Positions 10,136 through 19,003 of a stretch of 64,000 nucleotides of DNA are shown piece by piece (position 1 is the first letter of the stretch; each line of letters begins with the position of its first letter). The translations under genes and the position numbers were made by a program. This DNA is from Prorocentrum cordatum (taxonomy: Eukaryota > Sar > Dinophyceae > Prorocentrales > Prorocentraceae): positions 7,501 through 71,500 of the forward strand of contig CAUYUJ010021066.1 in NCBI GenBank assembly GCA_963575745.1. Reading direction: 5' to 3'. Under the pieces are notes generated by a model. That model searched no databases and was not told the DNA's origin. It saw nothing but the letters and a program-made list of their open reading frames with translations.

Positions 10136-10960
10136 CAGCGAGAAGGAGGAGGCAGCGAGAAGGAAGTGGAACAGCAGGAGGGGGTGGAGGAGGAACAGAC
10201 AGGAGAGGGTGACGAGGAGAGGAGGCAGATGATCGGTGGACTTATTGGTGCCAACTCGAGGTAACCAGGAGGAGGAGGACGAGGAGAGGAAGAGGAGGAG
10301 GAGGAGGAGGAGGTGGAGGAGGAGGAGGAGGAGAAAGTGGCGGAGGAAGAGGAAGAGGACGAGGAGGACGAGGAGCACGAGGAGCACGAGGAGGACGAGG
10401 AGGAAAACGAGACAACGACGGTCACCACAAAAAACGAGTTACGAGGAGGACGAGGGACGGGACGAGGACGAGGCGAGGAGGAGGAGGAGGAGGAGTGAGG
10501 AGGAGGAGGAGAGGGAGGAGGAGGAGGGCGGGAGGAAGAGAGGAGTGGGAGGGGGAGGAGGGAGGAGGGGAGATGGGAGGGAGGATGAGGGAGGAGAGAG
10601 GGAGGAGGAGGAGGAGGAAGATGAAGAGGAGGAGGACGGAGGAGGGAGGAGGAGGAGGAGGAGGAGGAAGGAGGAGGAGGAAGAGGAGGAGGAGGAGGAG
10701 GAGGAGGAGGAGGTAGTTGTGGTGGTGTTGGTGGGGCTGCTGCTGCTGCTGCTGGGCGAGGAGGGGGCGCATGAGGAGGATAATCTGCAATGGCAGGAAA
10801 ATGCTGATACGGAGCAGGAGGAGGAGGAGCAAGAGGAGGTGGAGGAGATGGAGGAGGAGGAGGAGGAGGAGGAGGAAAAAGAGGAATAAGAGGAGATGGA
10901 GGAGGAGGGGGTGGAGGAGGAAGAGAAGGAGGAGGAGTGGGCGGAGGGGGGGGTGCTCGC
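10136..10960. repeat. Long degenerate (GGA)n block
   Basis: About 0.8 kb of GGA/GAG-dominated purine DNA with interruptions near 10223-10265, 10420-10445 and 10712-10790 (the last with GTGGTG and CTGCTG words). All long frames through it are poly-Glu/Arg/Gly or Leu/Ser/Pro and are rejected as genes. Confidence 0.9.
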
Positions 10961-12527
10961 GGGGGAAGAGGCGAGGAACACGCGAACCCGAGGAGAACCT
11001 CGTGCTCGGGGCGCGCTCGTTCGTCGACGCGTCAGGCCACCCCCTGGACCTGTCGGCCAGGCGCCGCCAGTTCTCGCGCGTGGCGCGTGGGTTTGCCTGC
11101 GGCGGATGTCGCCGTACAGCAAGCGAGTTCTCAGGGAAACTGGTCGTGAGAGCTCTCGCCGTTTTCGGGCTCTCCGGGTCTTCCTCGGGCCCCAGGACCG
11201 TCAAAAACTACTCAGGATGGAGAGCTGGTCCCGGGGGAGGTTTCCAGGGTCCTTGGCCTGTTTCCCTGAGGACCCGCTTATCTCATGCCAAGGATCCCCC
11301 TTCCCCAAGGGGTGCGTCAACGATGTCGCAATGCGGCTGGCAAGAGGCTTACGGGCAACCAGCTTTGGAGGGGCACCCTTATAGCCAGTATGTGTTTGGA
11401 CGTTCCCCCCAGGAGTGTGCCTCGTTTCGGGCATCTCCGAGGGAACTTTGGCCCTCGGCGAAATTGCTCGCGAGCTCCTGCTCGTGACTCACGTTCTTGT
11501 GGCCATGGTTCGACTGCGTACCCTCTCGTCTCAAGTCCCACACTCACCATTCGCGGCAGGCATAATTAATCGCTTCGCTCATTCCGCCTGCCCGTACTGT
11601 GCCATCGTTGGCGTTTGCGCGCGCGTTCGTGGGCCATGCGGCGCTGCTGGTCGGCGCTGCTGCGGCTGTGGGTGAGAGTCCTCATGGATGCTTCTTGGTG
11701 TCTTCTCGGAGGGTTCTCGGGAGGCTCCCGTGTCGCAGTTTTGAGGGCTCTTAGGGGGCGTCCTGGGGGCGCCTTGGATGGGAGGGTCGATGATTGGTGG
11801 AGGTAGGGCTCGGATGTCACCGCCCAGAAACACGTACAGTCGCGGCGCTGAAGAGGGGGCCCTTTTCGTTGGGGAGGGGCTCCGTGGTGTTCCTTCACTG
11901 TTTCACAGCTTGCCTCGGGTCTTCCCCAGGCTCTTGACGGGAAGTCGAAGCTCAACTTGGGGAGCAGAGGGGCCTCGTTCCTTACTTCGGGTTCCTTCGG
12001 TCAGCGCCCCGACGGTGTCCGTGTCCGCGGCCTCTCGGGCCAGGCCCCTGGGCCCCGCGCGGAGCGCAGCCGTGCGACCGCGCACCCTCGAGCCCTGCGC
12101 CCCGGGAGCCCGGGCCGCGAGGGCGCGGGCGCGCGCGTGCTCGCCGCCTCGTGGGCCCGGATCCTGCAGCCCCAGCGGAGAGGTGCAGTGGAGGCCCATG
12201 CCAAGAACAGCCGATCCGAGAAATCCGCGCGGACCTCAGAGTTTTTATGTTCATGCCACTTTTTGTTCCCCTAGAGGTGCAGTGGAGGCCCATGCCAAGA
12301 AGCACCTTGCAAGGCCCGACTGACTCGGGTCTGGACTCTGCGAGGCTTCCTGCAGGACTCTGCAGGGCCTGACTGGCCCGGGTCCGGATTGGCCCGGGTC
12401 AGAAGGTCTCCGATGGCCTCGCGTTCTTTGTGGCCTCGGCGGCTGCAACTGGAGGGGGGAGTTCGCCCAGGGAGAAGCGCTGCTCCCCGTGGAAGTACCC
12501 CCAGCAGCTCTGACCACCCATGTCTTC
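10961..12527. other. Intergenic, short direct repeat only
   Basis: GC-rich DNA with overlapping frames on both strands and no recognisable domain. A direct repeat of about 26 bp (GGTGCAGTGGAGGCCCATGC and onward) occurs near 12181-12207 and 12275-12301. Confidence 0.4.
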
Positions 12528-12724
12528 TGACGAACGATCAACACGCACCCATACCCATAGGGGAGACGGAATGAGCTATGGGTGCGTGTTGTCGGATAGG
12601 GGTCCCCGCTCGAACGGGAGCCTCCTCAGGGGTCCGACAACCCGCACCCATGCCCATAGCCAGTCCTTCTCCCTCCGACCTCCCTATGGGTATGGGTGTG
12701 TGTTGTTCGCTCGTCGTCTCCGAC
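12528..12724. mobile_element. Foldback (inverted-repeat) element, ~197 bp
   Basis: The outer arms match as an inverted repeat. The left arm has CAACACGCACCCATACCC starting near 12539. The right arm, ending near 12714, gives CAACACACACCCATACCC on the other strand. The match extends through ATAGGG inward and GACGAACGA / GACGAGCGA outward. Inner copies of the same words (near 12574-12590 and 12644-12660) form secondary hairpins. No coding capacity. It resembles a MITE-like foldback; no target duplication is obvious. Confidence 0.65.
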
Positions 12725-12880
12725 GGGGCTCCCCCGCGAACCCGCGCACAGCGGGGGCCCCCTGCCGAGAAGCACCCTGCCTGCCTCCGGGGTGCCCTGG
12801 GCTTCCTGGGCTTCGGTGGCTGTGCCACGGAGGCCCGAGGGCGCGACGCTCCCACCCCCAGAAGTCAACAGAGGACGCCC

Positions 12881-13025
12881 TCCTCCTCCTCCTCGACCTC
12901 CACCTGCTTCTCCTCCCCTTCCTTTTGCTTCTCCTCCCCCTCCTCCTCCGCCTCCTCCTCCTCCACCTCCTTCTCCTCCTCCTCCTCCTCCACCTCCATC
13001 CTCCTGCTCCTCCTCCTCCTCCTTC
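12881..13025. repeat. (TCC)n array
   Basis: Pyrimidine TCC array with CTT and ACC interruptions. Confidence 0.9.
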
Positions 13026-13030
13026 TCAAC

Positions 13031-13080
13031 TGCGTCCTGGGGTCTCAGGGTCGGGCTTCTTGGGGAAGGTCGCTCGTGGT
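13031..13080. repeat. Direct repeat, copy 1
   Basis: About 49 bp (GTCCTGGGGTCTCAGGGTCG and onward) almost identical to 13343-13392. The two copies bracket about 262 bp that contain a CCCTATCCCTAAGATTG motif and its partial inverse. Confidence 0.85.
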
Positions 13081-13094
13081 CTTACCAGCCTCGA

Positions 13095-13225
13095 ACTTAT
13101 CCCTATCCCTAAGATTGACACGCCAAAAAGCGATGACAGTCTTAGGGACGCGCCCTCAAAAAATAAAGGAACCCCTAAGGTTGGCATCGTGATGAGGAGA
13201 TGCCCAGCATAGGGATAGGGACGTG
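13095..13225. repeat. Inverted CCCTATCCCTAAG motif pair
   Basis: ATCCCTATCCCTAAGATTG at about 13100 and ATAGGGATAGGGACG near 13208 form a weak foldback. The same motif occurs inverted at about 23318-23336 with matching flanks (CTCGAA), and in shorter form at 14264 and in the foldback at 18715-18846. Confidence 0.5.
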
Positions 13226-13342
13226 GATGGTGCCTCGCCTGGTGGAGTTCCCTTTCCCTCAGGGGGAACGCTGGCAATTTTCATCATCGCGCATTGACTG
13301 TATGGGTGTGTGTGTGTGTGTGAAAAAAACCAACAACAAAGG

Positions 13343-13392
13343 ACGTCCTGGGGTCTCAGGGTCGGGCTTCTTGGGGAAGGTCGCTTGTGGTC
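13343..13392. repeat. Direct repeat, copy 2
   Basis: Second copy of the 49-bp repeat at 13031-13080, differing at about one base. The pair may be a segmental duplication or the ends of an insertion. Confidence 0.85.
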
Positions 13393-13570
13393 GGGCCTCT
13401 GCTGCAACGCGGCACTGTGTCAGCTCTGCGCCCGCCCCAGGCCCCCGATCTCGAGCTCGGCGTCGAGCCGGCCGCGGCCGACGCGGGGGGACGTCGGCTC
13501 GGGCGGCGTCCCCCGCGCGAGCCGTGGAACCGAGCAGGGGGAGAGTTGCATGTCCTTTCCAGGGTACGCT

Positions 13571-13746
13571 TACAGTCAACGCGCCTAGTAAGGACGCGTG
13601 CCTTCATCTGGGGTACCCTTGAGTCCTTGCCTCTGCGGCCCGTCCTTCGCCGTTTTCACTGGCCGCCCCCCGCCCCAAAAATCCAACTTCGGCCACCAAG
13701 GGTCTTGCGCCCTTACCACCCGTCCTTAATACACGTTTTGACTGTA
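13571..13746. mobile_element. TA-flanked MITE, CAGTCA family
   Basis: About 176 bp bounded by TA dinucleotides. The left terminus reads TA-CAGTCAACGCGCCTAGT and the right, on the other strand, TA-CAGTCAAAACGTGTATT, both continuing AAGGACG. A relative with the same terminus and size lies at 43007-43185. Terminal CAGT next to a TA duplication is typical of Tc1/mariner-type MITEs. No transposase is present, so it would be non-autonomous. Confidence 0.65.
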
Positions 13747-13966
13747 AGTCGGGCCTGTCCCTCCACAGGAGGAATATGCAAAGATAGCCAACAAATAGTC
13801 AGGGGTCGATTTGTGTAGCATTCTTTGATCATTACCTAACAGCGAAGACTGATAGGTTTCTAGTGGTGTCAAAAGAGAGCATCTGATGACTCAGAAGGGA
13901 GGTGTGGGCGGCATCCGGACAGCGAGGGCCGAGCTCAGGGCCGGGCTCGTTTTAAGCAAACAGTCA

Positions 13967-14250
13967 CACACTTCGTGCTCTTCGACCTCCCAGAACTCCA
14001 TTCCCGGGCCACATTTTGAATGCCCGGAGCCAACTGTAGGCCACTTCGTGCTCTACGACTTCCCAGAACTCCATTCCCGGGCCACATTTTGGATGCCCGG
14101 GGCCAACTGTAAGCCACTTCGTGCTCTTCGAGTTCCCAGAACTCCACTCCCGGGCCACATTTTGAATGCCCGGAGCCAACTGTAGGCCACTTCGTGCTCT
14201 TCGAATTCCCAAAACTCCATTCCTGGGCATGATTTTGAATTCACCAGGTC
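13967..14250. repeat. 73-bp tandem repeat, ~3.9 copies
   Basis: The landmark CTTCGTGCTCT occurs at 13971, 14044, 14117 and 14190, exactly 73 bp apart. Each unit includes CCCAGAACTCCATTCCCGGG and GCCACATTTTGAATGCCCGG. The period is not a multiple of three, so frames through it rotate. No coding role is inferred. Confidence 0.9.
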
Positions 14251-14775
14251 TACACTCATCCCCATCCCTAAGAACAGCTTTTCCCTGTCCGCAGGGTCAT
14301 ACCCACGGGCCTCACAAGGGATTCCCAGAGGGCGTCGGCAAGGCCTACGGCAGTAGGCTCGTTCAAGTAGGTGGCATAGTAAGAATGATTCTTGAATCAG
14401 TTCAGATTCTCTCGGGGAGCGCTCTTGCTCATTCGCGCGTTCTTGTCAAGGGGCGCGGTCGGTTGTGTCCGTGTGTTTGGTGATATGTTTGGCGCGGCCA
14501 TTGCGCTTGACATTGGACGTGGCCAATGAAGAGTTGCGCGTTTCCGCGTCGTCTGCATCATCAAAACAAAAAACAACAACTCCTCCTTGTACTTTCGCTC
14601 CCCCTCCTGTGCACGCTAAACAAAACAAAGTTCGGGTGGATAGAGAGAGGGAGGGGGGAATCGGATTTCGAGGAGAAAGTCGAGGATCAAAGGCCAAGGT
14701 GAATAGAGGGTAGGCCCGTACATCGTCTCCCCCGATAAACCACGAGTTCGTTTACGTCTGATGTCTTGAAGTCTG

Positions 14776-14790
14776 TGTTTTTTTTCTCAG
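14776..14790 (+). promoter_or_regulatory. Putative trans-splice acceptor
   Basis: TGTTTTTTTTCTCAG is a pyrimidine tract ending in CAG, as expected for an SL trans-splicing acceptor. It lies 229 bp upstream of the ATG at 15019 and 143 bp upstream of the SL relic at 14933, the order expected when a retroposed gene is trans-spliced again. Confidence 0.5.
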
Positions 14791-14932
14791 CCCAACATGT
14801 GGTTTCCCATAGATTCACCATCGTGTGAAAGATGCATGCTCTCGGGAATGCGATTTGTTCTGGTTAGCTGATTCGTCGGCTCGGCCTCTTAGTGGGCGCC
14901 GTCAGCGCAACGGGAAATTGCAACCATTGTCA

Positions 14933-14954
14933 TCCGTAGCCTGTTTGGGTTCAG
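14933..14954 (+). other. Relic spliced leader (degenerate)
   Basis: TCCGTAGCC is exact at the 5' end, and 17 of 22 positions match DinoSL overall. It sits 65 bp upstream of the ATG of the 347-aa gene. Alone it would be marginal, but the same arrangement recurs at 16828 and 58212. Confidence 0.55.
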
Positions 14955-15018
14955 GGGTTGTTCGCTTCAGTCGCATCTCAGAGTACGCTGTGTCTTTGTA
15001 GCTCTTAGTAGTTGTGCG

Positions 15019-16062
15019 ATGCCCGTGCCTGGAACGCTCTTCTGGAAGGGTTCCCTTTACAAGGCCACCGCAGCTCCTGGTGGTCTGGTCTCCTTCGCGG
15101 AGTCCGTGCCTCACGTTCGGGAGGTGAAGAACGACCAGTCCGAGATGAACAGGCGCGTCAGGGCCCGCACTTGCCTCCAGAAGTGCATCGACCACATGAT
15201 TAAGTTCCCCGATACCGCACAGGACGTGTGGAATAGCATTCAGGCGGGCCTCGCTGGCGACACGGTCGAGCAGTGCATTCAGAAGGCTGAGCAGGAGGTT
15301 TCGCCTGCGGACGCGCTCAAGAAGGGAGGGGCGCCCACGTTCGGGAAAGTCGACAAGCCTGTGCCGGGTTCGATCCTGGCCGCAATGCCTGATGGCCCGA
15401 GTGCGGCTCTCTTGGACGCCATGGACGACAAGGACCCTCATGCAGTGGTGGATGTATTCAGTATCGTCTTCCAAGTGTCCTTGAAAGATCGGCTGCCGAT
15501 TGAATGCAGGAGTGACATCACCATATTCGTGAACACGATGAAGCTCAGGCTTCAGGAGGTCGGTTTTGACATCAAGTACTGGTTCGAGAAGTCTGTTAAA
15601 CCTAGCGGCGTGGTTGATTTCACAGCTATGCCGCTGTACGAGCTGGTCTATACAGAAGGGTGCTTGTCTAAGGTTTCGTACGTGAACGGCGATGTCGGCA
15701 TCGTGCCTCCTCACGTTACCATTCCCCCGAACATCCCACTCAGCAATGCTACTTCGATTGATGATGCTTGCTTGGTTGTGAATGGCAATCCTTTGCACGT
15801 GAGCACTAACTTCACACAGGGTACGGGGCCCCACAAGTACCGTTTGGACAAGAAGGGTCTTCGTCTCCAGGCCTTGTGCAAGCAGGCCGTCGACCAAATC
15901 GAGAGCGCCAAGAAACAGTTCACTGCTATCGCGGATGCACCAGCGATGATTTCCCTGAACGCTCGGAGCAAGCGCCAGCGTGAGCAGGCGTTGGAGAAGG
16001 CGCGGGCTGACCGCGCTGCTGCTCCCAAGGTGAGGCGCCAGCTGACGTGCTCTGCCCCTTAG
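15019..16062 (+). CDS. Unknown protein, 347 aa, intronless
   Basis: Single uninterrupted frame from ATG 15019 to TAG 16062 with ordinary protein composition. I recognise no domain. The middle (residues about 120-250) looks globular, with mixed hydrophobic and charged segments such as VVDVFSIVFQVSLKDRLP. The C-terminus is basic and helical (ARSKRQREQALEKARADRAA, about residues 318-337), possibly a nucleic-acid-binding or nuclear tail. No signal peptide or membrane span is evident. It is the first of three co-directional genes and has a pyrimidine-AG tract and an SL relic upstream, so it probably originated as a retroposed cDNA. An antisense frame of 389 codons spans the same DNA and is judged a shadow because the plus frame has the ATG, the SL relic and the acceptor tract. 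Confidence 0.75.
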   Translation: MPVPGTLFWKGSLYKATAAPGGLVSFAESVPHVREVKNDQSEMNRRVRARTCLQKCIDHMIKFPDTAQDVWNSIQAGLAGDTVEQCIQKAEQEVSPADALKKGGAPTFGKVDKPVPGSILAAMPDGPSAALLDAMDDKDPHAVVDVFSIVFQVSLKDRLPIECRSDITIFVNTMKLRLQEVGFDIKYWFEKSVKPSGVVDFTAMPLYELVYTEGCLSKVSYVNGDVGIVPPHVTIPPNIPLSNATSIDDACLVVNGNPLHVSTNFTQGTGPHKYRLDKKGLRLQALCKQAVDQIESAKKQFTAIADAPAMISLNARSKRQREQALEKARADRAAAPKVRRQLTCSAP

Positions 16063-16496
16063 GCTCACCACGTGTTGAGTTGCATGGTCGCTTCATTTTT
16101 CAAGTTGCCTCGGCCTGGGTTTGCCTGAGACACGTTGTTCCGACAGAAGGCCACCATAGCATGTATTCGTTGCGTGCGGGGGCGTTCGCATGTGGTGCGA
16201 GAGGGGAATGGTAAAACGTACGTCCTTAAGAATGCTACTTCACCTCGTCCTCGCCCTCGTCCCCCATCCAGGCCGGCTGGTTTTTCAGAATCGACTCCGG
16301 AATGAAAGCAGTGCCGTGCTTTGTCGTCGGGGGGCGTCGATTGCGATTGGAGGCGCATGATGGACGTTGCGGTTGGCAAGTGGGAGGGGGCACGGGTCAG
16401 AGGAGGGAGTGGGAGTGGTAAGGGTAGCCTTTGGAGTTGAGAAGTCGCGCGGGTGAGCTTAGCGCAGCGCTTTTCGGTGCAAATTGGTCGCTTTGC
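16063..16496. other. Intergenic spacer
   Basis: About 0.43 kb between the first and second genes of the cluster. No polyadenylation hexamer is expected or seen. No repeat structure is recognised. Confidence 0.5.
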
Positions 16497-16523
16497 TTTT
16501 TTTTTTTGTTTCATCGGTGACAG
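16497..16523 (+). promoter_or_regulatory. Putative trans-splice acceptor
   Basis: An 11-base T-run followed by GTTTCATCGGTGACAG, a pyrimidine tract ending in CAG, 385 bp upstream of the ATG at 16908 and upstream of the SL relic at 16828. Confidence 0.45.
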
Positions 16524-16827
16524 GCTGGCCTAGCTTGGCCTCTCTTCACCAGCGTGGCGTGAAAGCCATCGGAGGGCGCCGATCGTCGTTACTGGACCCA
16601 GCGACCCATTTGCAACGAAAGGTGCAGCGCCGAGCTCTCTACCTTTCACCTCCTCGATCCCTCACCCTCTGCGCATCGTAAGTTGGCGAAGTCAGATCTT
16701 GTCTCGCTGCCATCTTTGCGATTGCTGTGACCTCGCCTGACTTTCGTCGCGAGACCCTGGGTGATAGCACTCGATGTCTTTACGCTGTGCCAATTCTGAT
16801 CAGCGGTTCCACGGAGCCCCGTGCCCA

Positions 16828-16849
16828 TCCGTAGTCATTTTGGCTTGAA
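16828..16849 (+). other. Relic spliced leader
   Basis: TCCGTAGTCATTTTGGCT matches the first 18 bases of DinoSL with one change. The last four positions are degraded, giving 18 of 22 overall. It ends 58 bp upstream of the ATG at 16908. Confidence 0.7.
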
Positions 16850-16907
16850 CCTTTGAGAGTTTTGTTTACGCAACCCACATCTAGTGGAGCCGATTGCCGT
16901 CGATCGC

Positions 16908-18638
16908 ATGGCAGACGACGTGGCGGCAGCTGCTTTGCATACCGATGCTCAGAAGTTATGCCTCCTCGTCCGCTTGTGCAGTACCAAGCCAGCCCTCATC
17001 GAAGAGCTCAAAGACCGTGTTGAATCAGGAGTTCCATTGATTGTCAAAGGGGTCGAGATCCCAACCCGAGTGATCCGATCGGCCCCCGAGCAGCTTGACA
17101 GCGGCGCTGACCTCCCCATGATTCATTCCTCCACGGCAGCAGGCTCGGGCGACGCCGCTCCCGTGCCTCCCGCTGGAGAGGCAGCTGCTTTCGAGGCGTT
17201 GGAGGGGGCCATTCAACCTGCGCCGATTGCCGCTCCTGATGGCCCAGCGCCGCTTCCTCCATTGCCGCCTCCAGTGGATCCCCCTGCTGCTCCGCCCCAC
17301 GGCGGCGGCAATGACGTCTTCCAGTTGCGGAGCTTTGAGGGCAAGCTCGAGGTGCACCACGACGACGAGGCCATGGTGCACGAACTCATTCAGATCGACA
17401 CTTTCGACAGGGTGAAACTTCCCCCCACTTCGACGGAGTGGCTCTTAGACGTCGACGGTTGGGACGCCGCGCTCGTCGAGACGGGGGAGGACGGGAGGAC
17501 GCTCGACCCCGCCGATTTGCTGAACCACCTCGCCTTCGTCCGCGAGTCCGACGGGTCCGTTGTGCTGCAGACGTCGGCGGGCGCTGCCACGCTCACGCGC
17601 ACGCTCGACGAAGCTCTGGCGAGTTCAGCCCCTTGCACGCTGAAGGTGAAGACGTGGTCGACGACGGCGTGCGACCCGATTGACATTTCCATTTACGAGC
17701 TCAGGCGGGACGGGAATTTCGTTTTCTTCAGCTTGCCTTCGGTTCTCACCGCCGTCGGGGTCACTCGGAGGCTTCCTGTCAAGGGGTTCGTGTTCCACCA
17801 GTTCCCTGTCTGGAACAAGGCTATCAAGGTCATGGGGATCGACGCTCTGTGCAACTCGGTGGCTTACGACCAGGCGGAGGCTGCGACCCCTGCTGCCAGG
17901 GACAACCGAGCGTTGAAGGATAAGTCGTGCAGCGTCACAGGGTTGTTGTACCTTCTCGTTCGTTGGGGTTATGCGAGTAGGCAGGGCGGTGGCTTCACGA
18001 ATGAGGCAGAGAAGGACGCCGCAGCAGATCTTTTAGGTCGGCTTCTGGTTGAAGTTTATGTTCCTGGTGCAGTTGTATTTGGTTTATTCACTGCAGACGT
18101 TGAGCGGCTTCCCAGTGGTTTGATTCTTGGAAAAGACAGGCGCATCATGATCGACATCAGCATTGGGGGATCTGTTTCCATCTGCGTTATCGGTACTCTG
18201 GGTACTTTGCGTCGCGAGGCCAAGGCGTTCGTGACTAAATTCAGGGAGAGGTTTCCACATGAGCCCCCAGGCATCATCACATTCTTCAAGTGGATCATGC
18301 TGGACTTGCCGACGTATCGAGTCACGCCAATTTTCTCAATGCAGGTGTTGTGGAGGGTCGGCGAAATACTTGACATGCGTATCTGCGGCCTCAGGAACGA
18401 GGATGAAGGCGATGGGAGCAGCATGAGCCTGGAGGAGCAGGAGAACGGCGATTCGAAGGCCATGGAGTGCGCTCTCTACGTCAAGGCTACTGAGGCTTTG
18501 CGCCAGCAGCACTCGATGCAGTTCATCTCCCACGCCCCCGACAAGTCTCGCGTCCACAACTTCGGCATTTTGAACAGCTTCTTCGCGCTGCCGAACAACG
18601 TTGGCTTCTGGGGCATACCTCAGGACTTATCGGTTTAA
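16908..18638 (+). CDS. Unknown protein, 576 aa, intronless
   Basis: The frame is open from 16884, but the first ATG is at 16908 (MADDVAAAALHTDAQK), which I take as the start. Residues about 15-65 look like a small helical domain. Residues about 70-130 are a Pro/Ala-rich linker (APLPPLPPPVDPPAAPP). The remaining ~440 residues look globular (for example GFVFHQFPVWNKAIKVMGID and VLWRVGEILDMRICGL). No family is recognised, and there is no signal peptide or clear membrane span. It is the second member of the cluster, with an SL relic 58 bp upstream of the ATG and an acceptor-like tract further up. Right after its stop comes another pyrimidine-AG tract, placed to serve the third gene, as expected in a dinoflagellate unidirectional array. 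Function is unknown. Confidence 0.75.
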   Translation: MADDVAAAALHTDAQKLCLLVRLCSTKPALIEELKDRVESGVPLIVKGVEIPTRVIRSAPEQLDSGADLPMIHSSTAAGSGDAAPVPPAGEAAAFEALEGAIQPAPIAAPDGPAPLPPLPPPVDPPAAPPHGGGNDVFQLRSFEGKLEVHHDDEAMVHELIQIDTFDRVKLPPTSTEWLLDVDGWDAALVETGEDGRTLDPADLLNHLAFVRESDGSVVLQTSAGAATLTRTLDEALASSAPCTLKVKTWSTTACDPIDISIYELRRDGNFVFFSLPSVLTAVGVTRRLPVKGFVFHQFPVWNKAIKVMGIDALCNSVAYDQAEAATPAARDNRALKDKSCSVTGLLYLLVRWGYASRQGGGFTNEAEKDAAADLLGRLLVEVYVPGAVVFGLFTADVERLPSGLILGKDRRIMIDISIGGSVSICVIGTLGTLRREAKAFVTKFRERFPHEPPGIITFFKWIMLDLPTYRVTPIFSMQVLWRVGEILDMRICGLRNEDEGDGSSMSLEEQENGDSKAMECALYVKATEALRQQHSMQFISHAPDKSRVHNFGILNSFFALPNNVGFWGIPQDLSV

Positions 18639-18656
18639 CGTTTTTCCTTTTCACAG
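18639..18656 (+). promoter_or_regulatory. Putative trans-splice acceptor
   Basis: CGTTTTTCCTTTTCACAG, a strong pyrimidine tract ending in CAG, begins at the stop codon of the 576-aa gene and precedes the 1002-aa gene. The spacing fits processing of a polycistronic transcript. Confidence 0.5.
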
Positions 18657-18714
18657 GCTCTGTTCTTGGACCTCTGGATCCCGAGGGATGAAGCACTCGA
18701 GATGGCAGTTGTCG

Positions 18715-18846
18715 ATCTTAGGGTTGTCGATCTTAGGGTGTGCATGATGTATCGATCGAGGGCGCGCCCTAAGATCAGCATGACGATCTTAGGGTATGCC
18801 CTCGCTCGAGACATCATGCACACCCTAAGATCGACAACCCTAAGAT
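18715..18846. mobile_element. Nested foldback built on CGATCTTAGGG
   Basis: The outer arms, 18715-18763 and 18798-18846, are inverted over about 45 bp with few mismatches (ATCTTAGGGTTGTCGATCTT against its complement). Inside is a second hairpin with 10-bp arms, CCCTAAGATC (18767-18776) and GATCTTAGGG (18785-18794). It lies in the leader between acceptor and ATG of the 1002-aa gene. It may have displaced an SL relic, since none is visible there. No coding capacity. Confidence 0.75.
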
Positions 18847-19003
18847 TCGCATCGAGAATCCCACCACCTTGATCTGTCGGCGTCGGTGGGAAGGATGAGG
18901 GGGAGGAGATGGAGGCGAGGAGGAGTGCGAAAGGAGGAGTGGGGGTGGGGAGAGGAGGCAGGGGATGTGGAACTGATGAGCCGCCGAGGACGCTGGCGAC
19001 TTC

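Noticed and set aside
10236-10889. 217-codon acidic/basic frame
   Set aside because: Entirely within the GGA block; low-complexity Glu/Arg product.
13967-14250. CRISPR array, because of evenly spaced repeats
   Set aside because: The whole 73-bp unit is repeated with no unique spacers, no cas genes are present, and the DNA is eukaryotic.
14902-16071. 389-codon antisense frame over the 347-aa gene
   Set aside because: The plus strand has an ATG, acceptor tract and SL relic; the antisense frame has no comparable support.
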